Shown here one piece after another: positions 17,084 to 24,564 of a DNA stretch of 64,000 bases. The position numbers and the translations under genes were made by a program. The stretch spans positions 124,001 to 188,000 of the forward strand of contig JALRLY010000275.1 of the NCBI GenBank assembly GCA_023647555.1, given 5' to 3'. The notes beneath the pieces are model-generated. The model saw only the letters and a list, made by a program, of their open reading frames with translations, had not been told where the DNA came from and searched no databases. Source of the DNA: Pancytospora philotis. Lineage: Eukaryota; Microsporidia. Position 1 is the stretch's first letter; every line of letters begins with the position of its first letter.

Positions 17084-18235
17084 ATGCGCTGGGCACAAAC
17101 GGGACCGCTGACTATCTTATTAACAGGAGCACAGCTGTGCATGGGCGCCAGGAGAAGTAAAATTGAGCCCGAAATGGTAGATTTAATAGCTACCAGCTCA
17201 GAATACGGAGCAGGTTATCTGGACTATCTTTACGCCAACTTCTGCAGCTTGGCCACCGTCTGCGTTGAAAATTATAAGAAGCAGCCCTCACTGCACACTG
17301 ACAGCTTCGATGCGCGGTTGAAGGAGTGGGAGCAGCGTGAAAAGGGGCCGAAGGAGTACGTGATTCTCACCTTTGCCCGCTGCTTCATGAGGCCTAGCGT
17401 GGCCGACAACAACAGGGCGCTGATCAGTACGCTGGACATGCCGCTGAACGCCCACTACATCCTGAAAAGCCTGACCCCAGTCCTCGCCCTATACTACTAC
17501 GATGCCCTGCCGCGTAGCTACAAGAGCAGATTCCCAGGCATGGGGACGCATAACGCCCAGAGCAAATTCATTGATGGCCTGACGTTTTTCCAGAGGAACG
17601 TGGCCGACAGATCTATAGAGGAAATCTTTGACTCCAAGGCTGAGGAGTACTACGATAAGTACCGAAACTTCGGCATTAAACATACGCCGACGGTCTACAT
17701 CGCAGACAAGGCCAAGCACGAAGCCCGAAAGAAGGCAACGCGTGTCAAGAGCCAATCTGACATTGATAACAGTATGAAAAAGTCGTGCATTGCTATGCTG
17801 CAGTGCTACGTAAATGACTATGCGAAAGACCCCTCCAACCTCTCTGATATTGCCAGGTTTGTCTTCGAGGTTGGCGGCTTCGGCGAGATTCCCAGCATCG
17901 ACTCGGCATCGGCCAAGAGGCTGCTGCTCAACCTAGTGCTCTTGAAGGACAGCCCCGGACTCATCGCCGCTTTCGCGGATAATAGGCTAGGCTGGGATGC
18001 TGATCTGAGCGACTATTTGCTCGAGATGATCGGCAGGCAGCGCCTCGAGCGGCTGGGGCACTACACGCAGGTCTTCTCTACTATGCAGAAGCTGGGCCTT
18101 GTCGACGACGCGACGATCGAGCGCTTCACCCTGCGGCTGCTCGTAACCACCGGGCTGGTGAGAGCTGAGAGCGAGCGGGTGCTGTCTGAATCAGCGAGCC
18201 AGAACGGGCCGGGGGCCCGGGCCGAGCAGCAATAA
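17084..18235 (+). CDS. Secreted orphan protein, tandem paralogue 2
   Basis: 383 residues with a signal peptide (MRWAQTGPLTILLTGAQLCMG). It is diverged from the preceding gene over its whole length but keeps the same order of elements, including 'RALISTLDMPLNAHYI' against 'MALIDTLDRPLEANVA' and 'FADNRLGWDADLS' against 'FADAEFAWDDALS'. The spacer between the two is 224 bases and carries its own GAAAATTTTGCC box (about 17057) and GCCCAT before the ATG. The C terminus ends in a low-complexity Gly/Ala/Gln tail. The stop codon overlaps AATAAA (18231-18236). No catalytic motif is visible. Confidence 0.8.
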   Translation: MRWAQTGPLTILLTGAQLCMGARRSKIEPEMVDLIATSSEYGAGYLDYLYANFCSLATVCVENYKKQPSLHTDSFDARLKEWEQREKGPKEYVILTFARCFMRPSVADNNRALISTLDMPLNAHYILKSLTPVLALYYYDALPRSYKSRFPGMGTHNAQSKFIDGLTFFQRNVADRSIEEIFDSKAEEYYDKYRNFGIKHTPTVYIADKAKHEARKKATRVKSQSDIDNSMKKSCIAMLQCYVNDYAKDPSNLSDIARFVFEVGGFGEIPSIDSASAKRLLLNLVLLKDSPGLIAAFADNRLGWDADLSDYLLEMIGRQRLERLGHYTQVFSTMQKLGLVDDATIERFTLRLLVTTGLVRAESERVLSESASQNGPGARAEQQ

Positions 18236-18539
18236 ATATTTGCTTCGCATTACACTTACTAGTCTAGCTCATGTTTTAGTAGAGAGCGCGCTTGCTATAA
18301 GCTGCACCGGTATTAACAATTTTTTATACTCTAAAAGTATTTCTTGTGAGCGCATTTCAAGTTTGATGGCAACTTAGGCCAAGGTGCACTATTAGGCAAA
18401 GATTTCGCTCCATGGTAACACTTTTTCCAGGGAATTGGAGCGCAGCGCAAGCTCTAGCCGGCCGGCGCGCACAGCCGAACCAGGATGCGCGCCCCCGTCC
18501 AAAATTTTTGCGTCAAGGCGTGTTGTGCGGCGCGCACCC
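18236..18539. other. Spacer with polo-kinase start signal
   Basis: It contains AAAATTTTTG at 18501-18510 and CACCC just before the kinase ATG at 18540. Nothing else is recognised. Confidence 0.45.
18501..18510 (+). promoter_or_regulatory. AAAATTTTTG box of the polo-kinase gene
   Basis: It lies 30 bases before the chosen ATG, which is directly preceded by CCC. It argues against the open extension that starts at 18435. Confidence 0.55.
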
Positions 18540-20018
18540 ATGAGCACGAAGGGCGAGCTGTACTTCCCGATCAACGCGGAGGTGACCGACCCGCGCCAGG
18601 GCAGCGTGTATGTGCTCAAGAAGATCATCGGGCGCGGCGCGTACGCCCAGTGCTTCCTCGCGATGGTGGGCGAGGAGCCCTTTGCGCTGAAGATCGTGAA
18701 GCTGGCCGACCTGAAGTCCGACAAGGTGCGGCAGAAGCTCGAGACGGAGATCACGATCCACGGCTCGCTGGACCACGCGAACATCGTCAAGATGTACACG
18801 AGCTTCCGCAACAGCCAGTACATATTCATGGTGCTCGAGCTGTGCGAGCGCGGCGCGCTCGACGACCTGCTGCGGCGCAACGGGCGGCTGAAGGAGCGCT
18901 ACGTGGCCAAGTTCATGCTGCAGATCGTGAAGGCGCTCGCGTACCTGCACAACGAGCGCAGCGTGGTGCACCGCGACCTCAAGCTCGGGAACCTCTTTCT
19001 GGACACGCACCTGAACATCAAGGTGGGCGACTTCGGGCTGAGCGCGCAGATCACGGGCAACGAGAAGCGGCGCACGGTCTGCGGCACGCCGAACTACATC
19101 GCGCCCGAGATCCTGTTCGGCAAGGCGACCGGGCACTCGTTCGAGGCGGACATCTGGTCGCTGGGCGTGATTCTGTACACGCTGCTGATCGGCACGCCGC
19201 CGTTCCAGCAGAAGAAGGTCGAGGAGATCTACCGGCTGATCGAGAAGAACCAGTACATCTTCCCGCCGGACAACAGCCTCTCGAGCGAGGCGATCGATCT
19301 GATCAGCCGCCTGCTCACGACGAACCCGAACGAGCGCCCCGAGCTCGCGCAGATCCTGGGCCACCGGTTCCTGTCGCAGAAGGAGAACCTCGCGTACCGC
19401 GTGTACCGCAACCTGTTCACGGGCGGCTACCGCGTCGGCGGCGTCGACCTCGAGCACGTGGTGTTCTCGATCCCGATCAGCGCGGTCGCGGGCGTCGGCT
19501 ACATCCTGCGCTCGGGCGTGTGCGGGATCTACTACCAGAACATGACCAACGCGTATCTGCGGCCCGGGTCGCTCGTGTTTGTGAAGCTCAAGGTGGAGAA
19601 CGAGCGGAAGGTGTTCGTGACCGAGGAGCACATGCTGGGCAGCATCCCGGAGTGCCTGGCGGGCGTGTACAGCAACGTCGCGTACTTCGCGCGGCACTAC
19701 TCGGCCGGGCAGCGCTGGGCGCGCGGCGGGCTGCTGGGCGCCGAGAACGCCGCCAACGCCAGGCCCGGGCTGCAGGCGCAGGGCGCGCACACGAGCCAGA
19801 ACATATTCGTCGCGAAGATCAAGAAGATCAAGGACGGGATCCTGTTTATAATGACCAACAACGTGTTCATCTTCGATTTCAACGACGGGAGCCGCGTCGT
19901 GGTGGCGAGCGAGGGCACGCACGTGTTTGCGTTCAGCGACGACGGGCCGGTGGAGTTCTCCGAGCGGCTGAAGGAGGCGTGCACCGCCGTGCTCAAAATA
20001 TACTGCAACAGCCGGTAG
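18540..20018 (+). CDS. CDC5: Polo-like mitotic protein kinase
   Basis: 492 residues. The kinase domain spans about 27-285: glycine loop GRGAYAQCF, 'FALKIVK' lysine, 'VVHRDLKLGN' (about 143), DFG within 'VGDFGLSAQI', and activation segment 'RRTVCGTPNYIAPE' with the threonine expected to be phosphorylated in polo kinases. 'GLSAQITGNEKRRTVCGTPN' is typical of the polo family. The C-terminal part (about 310-490) holds degenerate polo-box-like strands. Polo kinases control mitotic entry, spindle poles and exit. Yeast Cdc5 is about 700 residues, so the linker and N terminus are shortened here. Confidence 0.92.
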   Translation: MSTKGELYFPINAEVTDPRQGSVYVLKKIIGRGAYAQCFLAMVGEEPFALKIVKLADLKSDKVRQKLETEITIHGSLDHANIVKMYTSFRNSQYIFMVLELCERGALDDLLRRNGRLKERYVAKFMLQIVKALAYLHNERSVVHRDLKLGNLFLDTHLNIKVGDFGLSAQITGNEKRRTVCGTPNYIAPEILFGKATGHSFEADIWSLGVILYTLLIGTPPFQQKKVEEIYRLIEKNQYIFPPDNSLSSEAIDLISRLLTTNPNERPELAQILGHRFLSQKENLAYRVYRNLFTGGYRVGGVDLEHVVFSIPISAVAGVGYILRSGVCGIYYQNMTNAYLRPGSLVFVKLKVENERKVFVTEEHMLGSIPECLAGVYSNVAYFARHYSAGQRWARGGLLGAENAANARPGLQAQGAHTSQNIFVAKIKKIKDGILFIMTNNVFIFDFNDGSRVVVASEGTHVFAFSDDGPVEFSERLKEACTAVLKIYCNSR

Positions 20019-20160
20019 CCCGCCGGCTGATACGCCCGCGCTGTACGCTGCATCGTATTAAATTGATTTGTGCAGATCACTCCAGACGCAGCATCCTGCT
20101 GCGTCTTTATTTCTAAGCCGGGGAAACTTCCTAACGCACAAGAATTTAATACCGGGCCGC

Positions 20161-21147
20161 TCAGTCGCGCCATATCACATCGACGCTGTCCGTCCTGAAG
20201 CGCTGCGTCACGTCGCAGCTGGCGAAGTCCGCGCTGTAGCCGTTGCTGCGCATCAGGTAGCCCGTGTACGCGATCATGACGCCGTTGTCGATGCAGAAGC
20301 GCTCGTCGGTCGCGTACAGCCGGCCGCCGCGCTCGCGCAGCATCTCCGCCATCATGCGCTGCAGGCGCTCGTTGCAGCCGACGCCGCCGACGATCATCAC
20401 CTCGTTCGCGTCGACGAACGAGAGGCAGCGCTCCGTGCCCTCCACGAGGATGCTGAAGATCGTCTCCTGCACCGAGTAGCAGATGTCCTCCCTGGGGTGC
20501 TTGCCGACGAGGCCCTTCACGTACGAGAGGATGCCGCTGAACGACATGTCCATGCCCTTGATCGTGTAGGGCAGCTCGACGTACGTGCTGCTCTCCCGCG
20601 CCAGCCGCTCGATGGAGTGCCCGGGCGACGGGTAGTTGTCGAGCCCGAGCAGCCGCGCGAGCTTGTCGAGGCAGTTCCCGACGGCGATGTCGAGCGTCTC
20701 GCCGAATATCTTGTACCGCCGGTCCGAGTACGCGATGATCTGCGTGTTCCCGCCGCTCGCGTACAGGATCACCGGGTTCTGCGCGCGCGTGATAAGGCGC
20801 CCCATCTCTATGTGCCCTATGCAGTGGTTGACCGGGACGAGCGGCTTGCCGTGCAGCACCGCGAGCGCGCGCACGACGGTCGCGACCACGACCAGCGAGA
20901 GGTGCATCCCGGGCCCGCGCGTGTAGGCGAGCGCGTCCGCGTCGCTGAGCGCAATGCCGGCCTCGCCGAGCGCCTCCTCGAGCAGCCCGAGGATGTTCTC
21001 GCGGTGGTGCTCCGCGGCCTTGACCGGGATGAAGCCCTCGCCGTTCGCCGGGACGTACGTCCTGCGCACGTTGGCCAGGATCTGGTCGCCGCGCACGATC
21101 CCGATGCCGAGCTTGTTCGCGCTGCCCTCGAATCCGATAACGATCAT
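20161..21147 (-). CDS. KAE1: tRNA threonylcarbamoyladenosine synthase subunit Kae1
   Basis: 328 residues, a typical length for Kae1/OSGEP, the catalytic subunit of the KEOPS complex that makes t6A in tRNAs reading ANN codons. The start is [14 protein letters not shown]. The metal-binding HxxxH is '[10 protein letters not shown]' (about 107-111). Further landmarks are '[13 protein letters not shown]', '[13 protein letters not shown]', 'MDMSFSGIL' and '[13 protein letters not shown]'. The frame extends 35 codons upstream through non-ATG starts, but AAAATATTTCGC with GCCCC lies just before this ATG. The gene is next to actin, transcribed the same way. Together with ELP4 it shows that tRNA wobble and A37 modification are kept. 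Confidence 0.94.
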   Translation of the reverse strand: MIVIGFEGSANKLGIGIVRGDQILANVRRTYVPANGEGFIPVKAAEHHRENILGLLEEALGEAGIALSDADALAYTRGPGMHLSLVVVATVVRALAVLHGKPLVPVNHCIGHIEMGRLITRAQNPVILYASGGNTQIIAYSDRRYKIFGETLDIAVGNCLDKLARLLGLDNYPSPGHSIERLARESSTYVELPYTIKGMDMSFSGILSYVKGLVGKHPREDICYSVQETIFSILVEGTERCLSFVDANEVMIVGGVGCNERLQRMMAEMLRERGGRLYATDERFCIDNGVMIAYTGYLMRSNGYSADFASCDVTQRFRTDSVDVIWRD

Positions 21148-21297
21148 GCCTGCGGGGCAGCGAAATATTTTATCGCCGGAAATTTTTGGCTCAGCTCTGA
21201 ATGGCTGTACAATTTGAAAGTCAAGACAAATGCACAGAAAACATAAGGACACGCAAAGAACTGCTCAGACGCAGAATAGAAGTTAAGAAATGGTTTA

Positions 21298-22419
21298 TTA
21301 GAAGCACTTCCTATGAACAACACCAGGCCCGTACTCGTTGTAGTCCTCCTTGGTGATCCACATCTGCTGGAACGTGGACAGAGAGGCCAGAATGGAGCCG
21401 CCGATCCACACAGAGTACTTGCGCTCGCTGGGGGCGACGACCTTGACCTTCATGGACGAGGACGCGAAGTTGGTGATCTCCTTCTGGATCCGCTCGGCGA
21501 TGTTCGGGAAGACGGTGGAGCCGCCGCTGAGCACGATCGCGCCGTAGAGGTCCTTCCTGATATCGATGTCGCACTTCAGGATGGAGTCGTAGATGGCGTG
21601 GTGGATGCCCTGGCACTCCATACCGTAGAGGGAAGGCGTGAAGAGGATCTCGGGGGCGCGGAAGCGCTGGGAGCCGACGGTGACCTTGACGCCATCGGGC
21701 AGCTCGAACTCCTTCTCGTCGGCGCCGGAGAAGGTCTCCATCTCGTGCTTGAAGTCGGTCGCGACGTAGCAGAGCTTCTCCTTCATCTCCCTGACGATCT
21801 CGGTCTCGGCCGAGGTCGCGAGCTTGATGCCGGACTCGGTCAGGATCTTCTTGAGGTACTGCGTGATGTCGCGGCCGGCGAGGTCGATGCGCTTGACAGC
21901 GTGGGGGAGCGAGTAGCCCTCGTAGATCGGAACGACGTGGGAAACACCGTCGCCGGAGTCGAACACGATACCGGTGGTGCGGCCAGAGGCGTAGAGCGAC
22001 AGCACGGCCTGGATCTGCACGAACCAGGCAGGCACGTTGAACTTCTCGAACATGATGCTGATCATCTTCTCGCGGTTCGCATTCGGGTTCAGCGGCGCCT
22101 CGGTGAGCAGCACGGGGCGCTCCTCGGGGGAGACGCGCAGCTCGTTGTAGAACGCGTGGTGCCAGATCTTCTCCATGTCGTCCCAGCTCGTCACGATGCC
22201 GTGCTCGATCGGGTACGTGAGCTCGAGGATGCCGCGCTTGCGCTGCGCCTCGTCGCCGACGTAGGAGTCCTTCTGGCCCATGCCGACCATCACGCCGTGG
22301 TGGCGCGGCTTGCCGATGATGGACGGGAAGACGGAGCGCGGGGCGTCGTCGCCCGCGAAGCCCGTCTTCACGACACCGCTTCCATTGTCAATCACAACTG
22401 CTGCATCAGGTCCCTGCAT
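21298..22419 (-). CDS. ACT1: Actin
   Basis: 373 residues, near the canonical 375. It has the phosphate loop '[20 protein letters not shown]', '[10 protein letters not shown]', the second phosphate loop '[18 protein letters not shown]', '[17 protein letters not shown]' and the end '[10 protein letters not shown]'. A local departure is '[17 protein letters not shown]', where most actins read [12 protein letters not shown]. It starts after GAAAAATTTGCCCCT, a very clear start signal. Microsporidian actin is conserved compared with other genes, so it is a firm anchor in this window. Confidence 0.98.
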   Translation of the reverse strand: MQGPDAAVVIDNGSGVVKTGFAGDDAPRSVFPSIIGKPRHHGVMVGMGQKDSYVGDEAQRKRGILELTYPIEHGIVTSWDDMEKIWHHAFYNELRVSPEERPVLLTEAPLNPNANREKMISIMFEKFNVPAWFVQIQAVLSLYASGRTTGIVFDSGDGVSHVVPIYEGYSLPHAVKRIDLAGRDITQYLKKILTESGIKLATSAETEIVREMKEKLCYVATDFKHEMETFSGADEKEFELPDGVKVTVGSQRFRAPEILFTPSLYGMECQGIHHAIYDSILKCDIDIRKDLYGAIVLSGGSTVFPNIAERIQKEITNFASSSMKVKVVAPSERKYSVWIGGSILASLSTFQQMWITKEDYNEYGPGVVHRKCF

Positions 22420-23111
22420 AGGGGCAAATTTTTCAGCCTCTACAAATATTATTTGGCGGGAAAAATCTATTTTGATTGCTGACGTGTGCTAATGATAGCA
22501 GATGCTGCGTGCGTTGTCTGCGCTCATGCCTGCGGCGGGCTGTTTGCGCCGGCGCTGGGCTCGGGGTCGGTGGAAAACCGGGGCGCGGCTGTCCGGCTAA
22601 TTCTGCTCAAGACTGAAGCTATGAATGCTGCTGCAGTTGAGGCGTACTTCAGGCTAGCATAGCACTGGCTCTGTCTGCGCCAGGCTTCAATGCAGAGACA
22701 GCTGTACAAGTCGAACGATGCCTCTATAGTATCCTATTTATTCTTCTCTGATGAATTAAATCAGCCATCAGCGCTCTGCTGATGCTTCGCAAACATGGGA
22801 TGGACTTTGGCGGGCAGGTGCGCGCTAGCTGTGGAACAAAATTGCGCCAGAATGGTGGCCAGCTGTGAGATGCGCAGCATTCCTGGTCTGCAAGCTTGCG
22901 ACCCGGGTACTGGTGCTGCGACCGCGTTGGGTAGCTTCTATCGTCGTGCCTATGCCTCGGCCTTTTTGAATGCAAATAGTGCCCGGCCCGCGCATTACAG
23001 CGCGCGGCGGGAAGATCATTCCGGCTGCATGCTGTATGGCCGTTTTGCGCTGCAAATCGTTCATTCCGCAAGCATCCAGCGGAATATTAAAAATTTTGTG
23101 AGATAGCCGCA
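22420..23111. other. Intergenic region, no gene recognised
   Basis: About 690 bases between divergent genes. Short open frames on both strands have no signal peptide, family motif or start box. The actin box lies at the left edge and TAAAAATTTTGTG (about 23087) at the right. Confidence 0.45.
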
Positions 23112-23675
23112 ATGCGCTTTTTAATATCGCAGCAGCTTTTGGCGTTTTTCGCTTTGGGCGCGTGCGAGTCCTCCGAGAGCTCAAGCTCCGGATCAGAGTC
23201 CGCGGAGACGGCGCCGATACACTGCGAGTTCGTCTACTGCGGCAATGGCGCGTCCAAGTACGACATGGCGCACTACTCCGTCGTGCTCACGTCCGCGGAG
23301 ACGATAAAGGGGCACATCGGCGCGTACACGCGGGCCCGCGCCGGGGGCAGGTGGAGGGAGATCACGAAGACGGCGCAGCGCTGCAAGCTCGAGGCGCGGA
23401 AGCCCTTCCCGCTGACCATCGAGGGCGAGTGGCGCAGCGGCAAGTACTACAAACTGTTTTTGCGGGACGCGAGCGGGCAGGAGTACGAGACCGACGAGTT
23501 CTACAGGCAGGGGAAGAAGTTCACGCAGCAGCGGCACAGCAGCCGCGACAGCGAGAGTGCGCAGGAGGCCGAGGACGCCAAGCAGGGCTGGATGCCCATA
23601 TTCGTGGTTGCCAGCATCGTCGCGGCCTTCTTCCTGCTCGTGTACCTCGCCTACAAGTACGCGCCGCGGAGCTGA
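23112..23675 (+). CDS. Type I membrane protein with Ser-rich stalk
   Basis: 187 residues. A signal peptide (MRFLISQQLLAFFALGAC) is followed by a Ser/Glu-rich segment (about 20-34), a strand-rich ectodomain with 'HCEFVYCGNG', 'GGRWREIT' and 'GKYYKLFL', a charged juxtamembrane stretch, and one transmembrane helix (about 163-182, 'IFVVASIVAAFFLLVYLAY') with a short basic tail. The design (one small beta domain, one helix) recurs in the next gene and in the pair at 61.4-62.9 kb. No family is recognised. It could be a plasma-membrane or spore-surface receptor-like protein. The start is preceded by TAAAAATTTTGTGAG. Confidence 0.72.
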   Translation: MRFLISQQLLAFFALGACESSESSSSGSESAETAPIHCEFVYCGNGASKYDMAHYSVVLTSAETIKGHIGAYTRARAGGRWREITKTAQRCKLEARKPFPLTIEGEWRSGKYYKLFLRDASGQEYETDEFYRQGKKFTQQRHSSRDSESAQEAEDAKQGWMPIFVVASIVAAFFLLVYLAYKYAPRS

Positions 23676-23877
23676 TGAGCGCTACAGCGAGCGCGGCCCC
23701 TTTATCTACAGGCGGCTGATCCAAACCGGCGATGTTCTGAGCTACAGAACTTAGCTCTCCACGCTCTGTCTGTTGCCGCATCTGCGATGTTCGGGTGCGC
23801 GCATATATTAAGAACTGCGATAATAACTGCGCACCGGCCGCCTCTGCCCAGATTAATGGCCAGATCCGGCACCCCTT

Positions 23878-24450
23878 ATGCGTCACTTTGGGAACGGAGC
23901 AGCGCGCGTGTCGTTGGTGTGCAGCGTGCTGGCATGCGGCTCTGTGCGCTTCGCCCTGTTCTTGCTCAGCATAGCGGCCAGTAGCCCGGCCGCGCTCGAG
24001 CTCTGCCTCGACTTCCCGAGCAGCGGCACGGAGGGGCGGGTCGATGTCCGCGTGCTGGTGACGGAGGAGGCGGTTGGCAAGCTCACGCTGGAGTTCAACC
24101 CGTCCGGGCAGGTGCGGGACTGGTCGGAGGTGGGCATACCCAGGGTCAACAAGTCGCGGTTCAGAGCCGGGGCCTGGGTCATGCTCGGCCGGAACATCTA
24201 CCTGCCCACCTACGAGTACTACCGCGCCAAGCTGGTAGTCGAAGGCGGCAGCACGTTCTACTCGAAGATCTACTGGAAGACATCGGACCAGTTCGAGGAG
24301 TCGACCGAAGAGCGGATGGCGAAAAGCTACTCGAATGCGCTGTACAGCGGGCTGGTCGTTGCTCTGCTGGTGCTCGCGCTTATGCTCGTGGCGGGCGTGT
24401 GCGTCCTGCACCAGTTCAAAAAGGCAGAGAGAAGGAGGGACGCAGTGTGA
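23878..24450 (+). CDS. Type I membrane protein, second of adjacent pair
   Basis: 190 residues. A hydrophobic leader (about 10-38) may be a long signal peptide ending near SSPAALE. The ectodomain of about 110 residues has 'GKLTLEFNPSGQVRDWSEV', 'YYRAKLVVEG' and 'FYSKIYWKT', followed by one transmembrane helix (about 157-178, 'GLVVALLVLALMLVAGV') and a basic tail (KKAERRRDAV). It resembles the preceding gene in plan: tryptophan in the middle, a YY strand, then a charged stalk. CACCCCTT precedes the ATG. Sequence similarity to the neighbour is low, so paralogy is only suggested. Confidence 0.68.
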   Translation: MRHFGNGAARVSLVCSVLACGSVRFALFLLSIAASSPAALELCLDFPSSGTEGRVDVRVLVTEEAVGKLTLEFNPSGQVRDWSEVGIPRVNKSRFRAGAWVMLGRNIYLPTYEYYRAKLVVEGGSTFYSKIYWKTSDQFEESTEERMAKSYSNALYSGLVVALLVLALMLVAGVCVLHQFKKAERRRDAV

Positions 24451-24564
24451 GCATTTCTGGCCGCATGCAGCCGATCTTAACAGACGGCTGGGCTAATACA
24501 TTTTAATTGATGGTCACGAGAATAAATCTTTAATATTCCACTATCTTTGGCAACTATCCAACCC

